In this document: positions 8,998-16,704 of the stretch, in pieces
Layout of the letters: each line of letters opens with the position of its first letter
How positions within the stretch are numbered: position 1 is the stretch's first letter
Origin: WTGA01 sp965231865
GTDB lineage: Bacteria > Pseudomonadota > Gammaproteobacteria > Arenicellales > Poriferihabitantaceae
Assembly (NCBI GenBank): GCA_965231865.1
Contig: CBDDOJ010000001.1
Location: 992,001-1,056,000, forward strand
Direction: 5' to 3'
DNA length: 64,000 nt
Position numbers and translations under genes: made by a program
The notes under the pieces: generated by a model
Seen by the model: the letters and a program-made list of their open reading frames with translations, nothing else
What the model was told of the DNA's origin: nothing
Databases searched by the model: none

Positions 8998-11646
8998 ATG
9001 AGTCGCCTGGTCCGCTCAACGCTGTACCCTCCACAAGCCGGGGAAACCGGCCGGGAAACCGGAAAATCCGCGCTGGAGGGCTTCCACGATATCCTGGTGC
9101 ACGGCAAGACCGTCCTCACGGAATACCATCTTGAAGGCGGCAACGCCACGACCCTGGGCCAGCATCTGAGCTGGCTCATCGACCAGCTGCTGACCACGAA
9201 CTGGAACCGGTTTTTTCCGGACCGGGACCGCCGGGAGACCCCGTTGCTGATTGCGGCGGGGGGCTATGGGCGCCGGGAACTCAACCTCGAATCCGATATC
9301 GACCTGCTGATCCTGCTTCCACGGCATCCGTCTGCGGAAGTGACCGAGACCATTGCCCTGTTTATCCGGTTCTGCTGGGATGTCGGGCTCCAGGTGGGGC
9401 ACAGTGCCCGCACCCTGGAGGAATGTGTGGCCATCGCCCAAAAAGACCTGTCCGTGATCACCAATCTCATGGAAACCCGGCTGGTGGTGGGCCCCCCGGA
9501 ACCCTTTGAAGCCCTGCACCGGAAACTGCGGGCCAACACGGTCTGGCCCGCGGCCGCCTATTTCAAATCCAAGCTGGAGGAAAAACAGCTCCGCCATCTT
9601 CATTTCAGCGATACCGCGTACAACCTGGAACCCAATATCAAGGAAAGCCCGGGGGGGTTGCGGGATCTGCACATGATCAGCTGGGTGGCCAACCGCTATT
9701 TTGGAACGGGGGATTTTGCCGAACTGGTGGAGCATGAATTCCTCACCAAACCGGAATACCGGGCACTGATCAAGGCCCGGAATTTCCTGTGGAGGCTGCG
9801 CAATGGCCTGCATATTCTTGCCGGCCGGTGCGAAGACCGGTTGCTGTTCGATTACCAGAAAGAGCTGGCCAGCCAGCTGGGGTACCGGCAAACCCGGGAC
9901 CACCTGGCCGTTGAGATGATGATGAAGCGCTACTTCCGCACCGTCAAGGAAGTCGAGCTGCTGAACGAAATCTCCCTGCAGCATTTCCAGGAGGCCATCC
10001 TGCACCCCCGGACTCCCAAGCCGAAAAGAATCAATGCCCGGTTCAATGCCATTGGCCGCTACCTGGAAACCTCCAGCGCGACCGTGTTTGAACAGCACCC
10101 CGGAGCGATCCTGGAGCTGTTCCTGCTGATGCAGAAGCATCCGGAACTTGAGGGGGTGCGTGCCACCACCATCCGGCAGCTCCGGGCCAGCCTGCACCGC
10201 ATCAACGGAGCGTACCGCAAGGACCCGGAGAACCTGGACACCTTCCTGGCGATATTCCAATACCAGGAAGGATTGACCCACGCCCTGCGCCGCATGAACA
10301 CCTACGGCGTCCTGGGGGCCTTTTTCCCGGCTTTCGGAAAAATCGTGGGGCAGATGCAGCACGACCTGTTCCACATCTTCACCGTGGACGCCCATTCCCT
10401 GTTTGTAGTCGGAAACCTGCGCCGGCTGATGGTCGACCGGTACCGGGATGAGTTCCCGGTACTGCGTGCGATTCTGGGCCAATTGAACCGCCGGGAACGG
10501 CTTTTCCTGGCCGCGCTTTGCCATGACATCGGAAAGGGCAGCGGCAAGGACCATTCCGAAGCCGGCGAAAAAATTGCCCTCGCCCTGTGCACCCGCCTGG
10601 GATTGTCGGAATACGACAAGCAGTTCGTTGCCTGGCTGGTCCGGAACCACCTGATCATGTCCTGGACCGCCCAGCGCGAAGACACGTCCGACCCCCGGGT
10701 CATTGACCGCTTTGCCGAGTTTGCCGGGGACCAGGAACACCTGGACAACCTCTATCTGCTCACCGTGGCCGATATCCGGGGAACCAACCCCAAGGTGTGG
10801 TCGGAATGGAAAGGACAGTTGCTGAGCAACCTGTATACCGCGACTTCCCGGCGGTTGCGGACCGGGATCGGGGGGGCGGAAGGGATCCGCCAGCGGATTC
10901 GGGAACGAAAGCAGGCCATCCGCAAAATCGTGGGGGACTCGATTCCGGAATCCGGGCTGGCCCGATTGTGGGACCAGCTGGACCAGGAATACTTCCTGCG
11001 CAACGGCCCGGAAACCGGGGCTTGGCATGCCCGGGAGATTCACCGGGCGAGACTGCTGGACCTGCCGCTGGTGGCCAACCGTTTCCTGCCGGAAATCAAA
11101 GCCCTGCAGGTACTTTTCGTCGTCCCGGACTCCGAAAACCTGCTGCTGCGCAGCACGGGTGCCCTCGACAGCCTGGGACTGGACATCCTGGATGCCCGGA
11201 TCCACCAGACCCGGTCGGGGCTGGGGATCCTGGTGTTTGTCACGGTGACGCAGGACGAGTCGTTTCCGGACCAGCGCGAGCTGGATTTCCTGGCGGCGGA
11301 AATGAAGAAGTTCCTGCTGGACCCGCCTGCCGAGTACCGGCCCCGGTCCCGGAGCCTGCCCCGGGCACTCAAGCAGTTCAAGGTACCCACCGTGGTCAGT
11401 TTTTCCGACAACCTGGAATTGGGCCATACCACGATGGAAATCGTTTCCCAGGACCGCCCCGGGCTGCTCTATCATGTCTCCGTGGCCCTGCTGGAATGCA
11501 AGATCAAGCTGGTCTCCGCGAAAGTCTCCACCGTCGGGGAGAAGGCGGAGGACACTTTCTTCATCACCGACCGCGACGGCAACCCGGTCACCGATGAGCA
11601 ACAGCGGGAACGGCTGAAACAACGGATCATTGAGAACCTTGAATAG
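8998..11646 (+). CDS. glnD: PII uridylyltransferase / uridylyl-removing enzyme
   Basis: Bifunctional nitrogen sensor that adds UMP to PII protein when glutamine is low and removes it when glutamine is high. The nucleotidyltransferase site GGYGRRELNLESDIDLLIL is near residue 90. PGGLRDLH marks the GlnD-specific region. The HD domain for UMP removal has LCHDIGKGSGKDHSEAGE near residue 508. Two ACT domains close the protein (ILDARIHQTRSGLGILVFVT; LEIVSQDRPGLLYHV-type around residue 815), where glutamine binds. The 882 residues match the family. The start at 8998 gives the usual N-terminal length. Confidence 0.97.
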   Translation: MSRLVRSTLYPPQAGETGRETGKSALEGFHDILVHGKTVLTEYHLEGGNATTLGQHLSWLIDQLLTTNWNRFFPDRDRRETPLLIAAGGYGRRELNLESDIDLLILLPRHPSAEVTETIALFIRFCWDVGLQVGHSARTLEECVAIAQKDLSVITNLMETRLVVGPPEPFEALHRKLRANTVWPAAAYFKSKLEEKQLRHLHFSDTAYNLEPNIKESPGGLRDLHMISWVANRYFGTGDFAELVEHEFLTKPEYRALIKARNFLWRLRNGLHILAGRCEDRLLFDYQKELASQLGYRQTRDHLAVEMMMKRYFRTVKEVELLNEISLQHFQEAILHPRTPKPKRINARFNAIGRYLETSSATVFEQHPGAILELFLLMQKHPELEGVRATTIRQLRASLHRINGAYRKDPENLDTFLAIFQYQEGLTHALRRMNTYGVLGAFFPAFGKIVGQMQHDLFHIFTVDAHSLFVVGNLRRLMVDRYRDEFPVLRAILGQLNRRERLFLAALCHDIGKGSGKDHSEAGEKIALALCTRLGLSEYDKQFVAWLVRNHLIMSWTAQREDTSDPRVIDRFAEFAGDQEHLDNLYLLTVADIRGTNPKVWSEWKGQLLSNLYTATSRRLRTGIGGAEGIRQRIRERKQAIRKIVGDSIPESGLARLWDQLDQEYFLRNGPETGAWHAREIHRARLLDLPLVANRFLPEIKALQVLFVVPDSENLLLRSTGALDSLGLDILDARIHQTRSGLGILVFVTVTQDESFPDQRELDFLAAEMKKFLLDPPAEYRPRSRSLPRALKQFKVPTVVSFSDNLELGHTTMEIVSQDRPGLLYHVSVALLECKIKLVSAKVSTVGEKAEDTFFITDRDGNPVTDEQQRERLKQRIIENLE

Positions 11647-11656
11647 GAAAACGGGC

Positions 11657-12688
11657 ATGCCGGCCGACCGGGAGACCTTGCGAAATGCATTTATCGCGCG
11701 TTGCGGGTGGAGCGATGCACAGATTCTCCCCCTGGTCCCGGATGCGTCGTTCCGGTGTTATTACCGGCTCACGCGGGCCGGGGAGTCCGCCATGCTCATG
11801 GATGCCCCCCCTGAACAGGAAAATGCCCGGGCATTTGTGAAGGTAACGGATATCCTGGCCCGTGCCGGCATCCGCGTCCCGGCAATCCATGCTTCGGACC
11901 CGCTGCACGGCTTCCTCCTGATGGAAGACCTCGGAAATGCGACCTTTACGGCCCTGTTGCAATCCGGTTCGAATGAAAGGGACCTGTATGACCAGGCGAT
12001 TTCCGTGCTCCTCAAACTGCATGGGAACCGGGAGGTCGCCAGGGCGGATTTGGGCGAGTATCACTTCGCAGAACTCTTGCGGGAGGCCCGTTTGTTCGTC
12101 GAGTGGTACCTCCCCGCAACCCGGGGAGCAAGGTTAAGCAGCGAATGCGAATCCGGATATGACCAGGCCTGGCAATCGATTTACCAGGGCCTTCCCGATC
12201 TCCCACCCACCCTGGTCGTGCGGGATTATCATGTGGACAATCTGATGCGGGTGCAAGGCCAGTGTGTTTTGCTCGATTACCAGGATGCCCTGACCGGGTC
12301 ACCCGCTTACGATGTGGTTTCCCTGCTGGAAGATGCCCGCCGGGACCTGGATGAAAAACTGGCCAGTGCTCTTTTCGAGCGCTACCTGGGGGGACGTCCC
12401 GAACTGGACCGGCAGGGCTTCGCGCATCACTATGTGGTCTGGGGCGCACAGCGGCATTGCAAGGTCGCCGGGATCTTTACCCGGTTGTGGTTGCGGGACG
12501 ACAAACCAACCTACCTGAAACATCTTTCCCGGGTACTGGGGCTATTACAGAAAAACATGGAAAAACCCCCGTTGGAACCGTTGAAGCAGTGGTTTGTGGA
12601 TCACCACATAATGGTAGGGGATGGTGAATTCAAATTCAGTCGGAGTGAGCTAAACCGGTTGCTGGGAAATGAATCGGCACACTTCTGA
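11657..12688 (+). CDS. Aminoglycoside-phosphotransferase-fold sugar kinase, AmgK-like
   Basis: Probable anomeric kinase of the AmgK group, which phosphorylates N-acetylmuramate or N-acetylglucosamine in cell-wall recycling. The ATP-binding N-lobe has the RCYYRLT and LMDAPPEQENARAFVKV blocks; GFLLMEDLGNATF follows. The kinase site VVRDYHVDNLM and the metal-binding LLDYQDALTGSPAYDVVSLL are clear. I chose the ATG at 11657 because the longer frame begins inside the end of glnD. The usual partner murU is not next to it; the accessory island begins just after. AmgK is the likeliest member, but other small-molecule kinases share this fold. Confidence 0.75.
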   Translation: MPADRETLRNAFIARCGWSDAQILPLVPDASFRCYYRLTRAGESAMLMDAPPEQENARAFVKVTDILARAGIRVPAIHASDPLHGFLLMEDLGNATFTALLQSGSNERDLYDQAISVLLKLHGNREVARADLGEYHFAELLREARLFVEWYLPATRGARLSSECESGYDQAWQSIYQGLPDLPPTLVVRDYHVDNLMRVQGQCVLLDYQDALTGSPAYDVVSLLEDARRDLDEKLASALFERYLGGRPELDRQGFAHHYVVWGAQRHCKVAGIFTRLWLRDDKPTYLKHLSRVLGLLQKNMEKPPLEPLKQWFVDHHIMVGDGEFKFSRSELNRLLGNESAHF

Positions 12689-12726
12689 ATATACCGAAAA
12701 TTCCCAAAGGTAAAAACCCCCCGCTT

Positions 12727-12789
12727 TCAGGCCGAGCGGTCTCTCTGCGCCGCGCCCGCCAGTTCCCACACCGGCTCAAGGTCGTTCAT
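12727..12789 (-). CDS. 20-codon ORF overlapping the nucleotidyltransferase stop
   Basis: An ATG overlaps the stop of the upstream nucleotidyltransferase and opens a frame of only 20 residues (begins MNDLEPVWELAG). Minimal nucleotidyltransferases are often paired with a HEPN protein in this position, so this may be the stump of a lost partner. Nothing in the peptide itself proves that. Confidence 0.2.
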   Translation of the reverse strand: MNDLEPVWELAGAAQRDRSA

Positions 12790-13111
12790 AGAGCACCCTG
12801 CCTTCGCGAAGCGCACGCGCCAGCACATGATTGAGGGAATCACGCCAGTGGTCGGCCTCTTCCAGACTGTAAACCAGAATATCCTTCGGGACGTGGAATT
12901 TCGCGAGCACTCGCCACAGGCGTGTCTCTTGAACACCGCGGTCCCGGCCCGGACCGAATGGTTCCGCCTCGATAACCAACAGATCGAAATCTGAGTCTGC
13001 ATCAGCGTCACCCCGGGCGCGAGAGCCGAAAAGGATTACCTGCTCGGGATCAACCGTATCCACGATGGTCGTCGTCATCCGCTGCAGAAGAGCATCGTCA
13101 TCGAACGGCAC
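12776..13111 (-). CDS. Minimal nucleotidyltransferase (MNT-type)
   Basis: Small DNA polymerase-beta-fold nucleotidyltransferase of about 111 residues. The active-site motif VILFGSRARGDADADSDFDL carries the GSRARG loop and two catalytic acidic residues; a third acid is probably in ILVYSLEE. The start is uncertain: a GTG at 13111 overlaps the end of the upstream DUF6088 gene by 14 bases and is in frame, and an ATG lies a few codons inside. Such proteins act as AMP transferases or toxin/antitoxin partners. The tight overlap with DUF6088 suggests a two-gene toxin-antitoxin-like module at the left edge of the accessory island. Confidence 0.75.
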   Translation of the reverse strand: MPFDDDALLQRMTTTIVDTVDPEQVILFGSRARGDADADSDFDLLVIEAEPFGPGRDRGVQETRLWRVLAKFHVPKDILVYSLEEADHWRDSLNHVLARALREGRVLYERP

Positions 13112-13514
13112 GTTCCAGCACAATGTAGTATCCGTTGTAACCGATCTTACGGGAAACACGCTTTCCTTTGATCGCGATGGCCCGCCCTGTCGGAACCTGT
13201 GTTGTTTCACCTGAGTTATAGGCCTGCTCAGCACGCGAAGGTACGACATGTGCACCAATTTTAGTCAGCCCCTCCCTCGCCAGAACAGGTAAAGGTTTGG
13301 CAGGAATTATTTTCCCTGTTGCGGAGGATATCTTTGTCTTCGCATACATGCCATGGGCAATTTTGACAAGCGTCTGCTCAGCAACCAGCTTTCTCAGTAC
13401 ACGGCCTGTCTGGTCACGGTCTGACAAATCCAGAAAGTCCGTAGGTGTGAAAACCGAATCCTTGCTGCGACTCAGCCTGTATCTGATCCTGCTTTCTAAA
13501 GTTTTAAGAGCCAT
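13098..13514 (-). CDS. DUF6088 / AbiEi-type winged-helix antitoxin-like protein
   Basis: 138 residues. The N-terminus (SRSKDSVFTPTDFLDLSDRD, then TGRVLRKLVAEQTLVKIAHG and MYAKTK) has the winged-helix pattern of transcriptional antitoxins of the AbiEi/DUF6088 type. The C-terminus contains the KIGAHVVPSRAEQAYNSGET and RAIAIKGKRVSRKIGYNGYY blocks typical of DUF6088 proteins. It is translated just ahead of the minimal nucleotidyltransferase with an overlapping end, supporting a shared operon in which this protein would repress its own promoter. The family name is from memory of the motif pattern. Confidence 0.7.
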   Translation of the reverse strand: MALKTLESRIRYRLSRSKDSVFTPTDFLDLSDRDQTGRVLRKLVAEQTLVKIAHGMYAKTKISSATGKIIPAKPLPVLAREGLTKIGAHVVPSRAEQAYNSGETTQVPTGRAIAIKGKRVSRKIGYNGYYIVLERAVR

Positions 13515-14035
13515 CGTTCTATTCTACAAATATACGACACTAAAAAGTATGGAAAACCGAGCACACTTCCTGATTCCCCTGTGTCATCATGGCTTTCCGT
13601 GCTCTATGCTCTGGTTGTCGAGCGAAAGGAGTATTGGGTATTGCGGGTTGATGAGCATGGATTAGAAATCCTATGAGCGCCCGAGCAACCCTCATCATCA
13701 AAATTCTGAGAAACTTGTGTAGTGGTTTTCTTCAGGCCCATCTTCCGTTGGATAACTTTGGGTTCTCTGACAGATGCTAATTAAGTATATAATCCCCTAA
13801 TGGATAGCCGCATCTAACTCAAAGTGCTGCCAAGACTAATAGAAGGTCAATCAGTCTTGGCAAAGAACTGATGCACTGATATTCGAAATGGGGAAGTCGC
13901 TGAGAACGGGTCTCTCTGCAAACTCACCGTCCAAATATAAGCCTACGACAAGGCCGATCCTCAACTAGATCACGATCTATGCAGAGTATCCAAGTGGCGG
14001 ACATGTGTTTAATTTTGGGTAGGAAAGTAAGCTCT
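13515..14035. other. AT-rich gap with no recognised gene
   Basis: About 520 bases between the DUF6088 gene and the small ORF that opens the defence operon. Frames here are short and show no known motif. It should contain the promoter of the plus-strand operon and the promoter of the DUF6088 gene. Base composition is markedly AT-richer than the core genes to the left, so the island border lies near or before this stretch. Confidence 0.5.
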
Positions 14036-14212
14036 ATGACAGAAGAAGAAAAAATACAGGAGAACACGAACAATCATATCATTCGTGAAATAGTCGGATT
14101 GGAAATGGAATATTTTGTCGAGAAGCGTAATGTAAAAACAGAACGCCGAAAGAAGTTGCGTGAGTTGATTGAACGCCATACAAAGCAGGGAGATCACGTG
14201 TATGATTCTTGA
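14036..14212 (+). CDS. Small charged protein leading the defence operon
   Basis: 58 residues from the ATG at 14036, preceded by an AGGAAAG ribosome-binding site. The protein is strongly charged and probably helical (KRNVKTERRKKLRELIERHT). Its end overlaps the start of the DndD-like ATPase by 11 bases, which favours translational coupling and a real gene. I do not recognise a family. It could be a small DNA-binding or assembly subunit of the ATPase. Confidence 0.5.
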   Translation: MTEEEKIQENTNNHIIREIVGLEMEYFVEKRNVKTERRKKLRELIERHTKQGDHVYDS

Positions 14213-16226
14213 AGAGATCAGGCTTAAAGATTTCCGGTGCTTTCACGGGGAAACATCTATCCGATTTTCGGAGGACCCTGAAAAGAATGTCACAATCATC
14301 TACGCAGAAAATGGTGTCGGCAAGACTACACTCCTCAATGCTCTGCTTTGGTGCTTTTATGGCGAGACAACGGCTCGCTTTGAAAAGCGGGCAGATATTC
14401 TTAACTATGATGCCCAGAAAGCTGGGCGTAAGGTGGCCTCGGTCGAAGTATTCTTCAAGCACAAAGAAAACAGCTATACCGCTACGCGCTTCTCACGCTT
14501 TAATACTCCGTCCGGTCGTGAGTTCGTGGTTGCCCGAATTGACAATGGTAGCCGGGTCCCCTTGTATTCGTCCGATACCTTCATTAATACTGTTATCCCG
14601 CGAGATATGGCGTCGCACTTCCTGTTTGACGGAGAACATGCGGAATTTTTCCTCGGAGAAAATAATTGCACTTCGATCAAACGTGCTGTGCGGGACATCC
14701 TTGGATGCTCCCTGATTGAAACTGCGATCGAGGACTTGGAGGTGGTTTCGAATTACTTTCGCAGACAAATTCCGTCAACTAAAGCAAAGAAAGAGATCGA
14801 GGCACTGAACAACCGTCTCGATGATCTGATAAAACAGATTGAAGACGACAGGTCTCATATCGCACAAATGAAGAAGAAACGTGAAGAGACCGACCAGCAA
14901 ATCAAAGATATCGAGACAAAGTTACGTAATACTACAGCGGCGAAGGAGTGGCAAAAAACCCGAGATAACCTGTCCGAACAACTTGCACGTGAGCAGAAGC
15001 GTTGCAAGGAACATGAAGATGAAGTCTACAAGTGGCTCGGAGAGAACGGTCGTTTCATCGTCTCGAAACGGATCACTGAAGAGACTTTCTCTTTCCTAAA
15101 TGAGAAAGAGCATCGGGGTCAGATTCCGTCCCCATACAATGAAGAATTCGTGAAAGATATTCTTGACGCTAAAGAGTGTATCTGTGGTGCGAAACTCCAA
15201 CCAGGCAGCCCTGAGAGTAAGAAAGTCGCAAGCCTTCTAGATAAGGCTGCAAACCAAGCAATGCGAGACCGAATCTCCAGGGTGAAGGCACGCCTGTCGG
15301 ACCTAAAATTGAGGCGCGCCGAGGTGCCAGGACGACTCGTCAAGGCGAAGGAACGACTTGCCGAGGCGAACGAAGCATGCGCGAAGAACGAAGCACAGCG
15401 TGCCGAGATTAGTGAAAAACTCACGGGGATTGACATTGAGGAAATTGCTGAACGCGAGCGACGACATAGAGAGCTCTCCGGTGAACTGCAATCGATTGAC
15501 CAAGAGATTGGTGGACTACGCTTCAGTATTAGCAACGCCGAACGAAATAAGAAGCAGACTAATGATAAGATCATGGAATTTGCCAAGCAGAACACACAGA
15601 CCGCAATCTATGCTCGTCGGTACAATCTCTGCAAAACCATTATAGACCAACTGGAACAGCAACTCGCCAGCGAAGAAGACCAGGCCCGCGATGCCCTGTG
15701 TAACAATATTCAACGCATTCTCAAAGCCACGGCTCGCAAGGTCCTGCACCTACGCATGACCGACGACTATGTCATCAGCCTCGTCAATGCAGATAACACG
15801 GCCCTTCCGAAATCCAGTGGGGAGAACCAACTCCTAGGTCTTGCCTTCACTGCTGCCCTCGTCGAGTTTGCAAAGGTGCGCGAGAATGTCAAGGATGATC
15901 GACTTCTCTCCGGCACGATTGCTCCGCTAGTTCTCGATTCTCCATTCGGCCAACTCGATGAGGCTTACCGTGCAACAACGGCGGATTTCATCCCTAAAAT
16001 GGCTCGACAGGTCGTGCTTCTCGTCTCGAAGTCGCAAGGTTCAGAAAGTGTGATCGATATTCTGAAAGACCGTCTAGGAGCAGAATACGTGCTCGTCCGA
16101 CACAATACAGAAGCACAGGGCGACCGTGAACCAGAAAGTCGGTTTTTTAGAGGCAAAGAATTTGATACGGTCGTCTTCAACGCCGAATTTGATGGCACGA
16201 AAATCATGGCGATTTCATGCCCATGA
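14202..16226 (+). CDS. DndD-like SMC/RecF-type ATPase of the phosphorothioation island
   Basis: 674 residues with the layout of DndD and Rad50-like ATPases. Walker A is at about residues 40-50 (AENGVGKTTLLNALLWCFYG). Long charged coiled-coil segments fill the middle. A short CICG turn near residue 325 occupies the hinge, like a reduced zinc hook. The ABC signature is in SSGENQLLGLAFTAALVEFA, and Walker B in LVLDSPFGQLDEAYRA. I chose the ATG at 14202 because GGGAGAT precedes it and the conserved start MILEEIRLKDFRCF begins there. It is followed with overlap by the Dnd-associated protein 4 gene and then by a PLD-helicase, so it probably powers a restriction complex rather than modification: sspB, sspC and sspD already supply the modification set elsewhere in the window. 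Confidence 0.8.
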   Translation: MILEEIRLKDFRCFHGETSIRFSEDPEKNVTIIYAENGVGKTTLLNALLWCFYGETTARFEKRADILNYDAQKAGRKVASVEVFFKHKENSYTATRFSRFNTPSGREFVVARIDNGSRVPLYSSDTFINTVIPRDMASHFLFDGEHAEFFLGENNCTSIKRAVRDILGCSLIETAIEDLEVVSNYFRRQIPSTKAKKEIEALNNRLDDLIKQIEDDRSHIAQMKKKREETDQQIKDIETKLRNTTAAKEWQKTRDNLSEQLAREQKRCKEHEDEVYKWLGENGRFIVSKRITEETFSFLNEKEHRGQIPSPYNEEFVKDILDAKECICGAKLQPGSPESKKVASLLDKAANQAMRDRISRVKARLSDLKLRRAEVPGRLVKAKERLAEANEACAKNEAQRAEISEKLTGIDIEEIAERERRHRELSGELQSIDQEIGGLRFSISNAERNKKQTNDKIMEFAKQNTQTAIYARRYNLCKTIIDQLEQQLASEEDQARDALCNNIQRILKATARKVLHLRMTDDYVISLVNADNTALPKSSGENQLLGLAFTAALVEFAKVRENVKDDRLLSGTIAPLVLDSPFGQLDEAYRATTADFIPKMARQVVLLVSKSQGSESVIDILKDRLGAEYVLVRHNTEAQGDREPESRFFRGKEFDTVVFNAEFDGTKIMAISCP

Positions 16227-16699
16227 GCCCGCGTGCACCTAACATTAACAGAAGCCGCGTCTATGAAGAGATGGTTCAGCGCTTGGCGAAGCAGAAACTT
16301 CATGGAACAGATCGTACACTGTTCCCAACGATCCGAGAACTTTTATGTTTTGCAGCCCTGCTTGGCTACTCAGAAAAGCGACGTCTGCCACTCGACAAGG
16401 ATAAAGGTGTCGAGGATATATCCTATCAGCAGTTTGAACGCGGTGATGCTGAAGATTTGATCTACCTCATTGCTCTTGCAGAAACCAAAGATCCTGAAAT
16501 TCTTAAGGATGGCAAAGAACATCGCTGTGCAGAAATCTTTGAAGAGTATGCAAACGGCGGTCTCCAGATCATCCATGAATCGATGCTGCGCGGCGGCGGC
16601 GAATATCCCCATAGGGACATTCAGGAAATGCTAAATGAGCAAGGCTATCTGAATACCGATGATGAAGAGCCCGATTTGTCGGGGATTAAGTTCGACTAG
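16217..16699 (+). CDS. Dnd system-associated protein 4-like
   Basis: 160 residues. The pattern LFPTIRELLCFAALLGYSEK, then RRLPLDK, ISYQQFERGDAEDLIYLIAL and RCAEIFEEYANGGL matches what I remember of the family named dnd system-associated protein 4, found beside phosphorothioation genes. Its biochemical role is unknown to me; it may bridge the ATPase and the nuclease-helicase. It overlaps the ATPase end and stops five bases before the next gene, so the three are one translational unit. Confidence 0.65.
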   Translation: MPMSPRAPNINRSRVYEEMVQRLAKQKLHGTDRTLFPTIRELLCFAALLGYSEKRRLPLDKDKGVEDISYQQFERGDAEDLIYLIALAETKDPEILKDGKEHRCAEIFEEYANGGLQIIHESMLRGGGEYPHRDIQEMLNEQGYLNTDDEEPDLSGIKFD

Positions 16700-16704
16700 A
16701 CTAA

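Noticed and set aside
9016..11658. 880-residue open frame opposite glnD
   Set aside because: It mirrors glnD on the other strand, is Gln/Gly/Pro-rich and matches no family; GC-rich codons cause such shadows.
12012..12449. 145-residue Pro/Arg/Gly-rich frame opposite the AmgK-like gene
   Set aside because: Composition and position show it is a shadow; the plus strand has kinase motifs.
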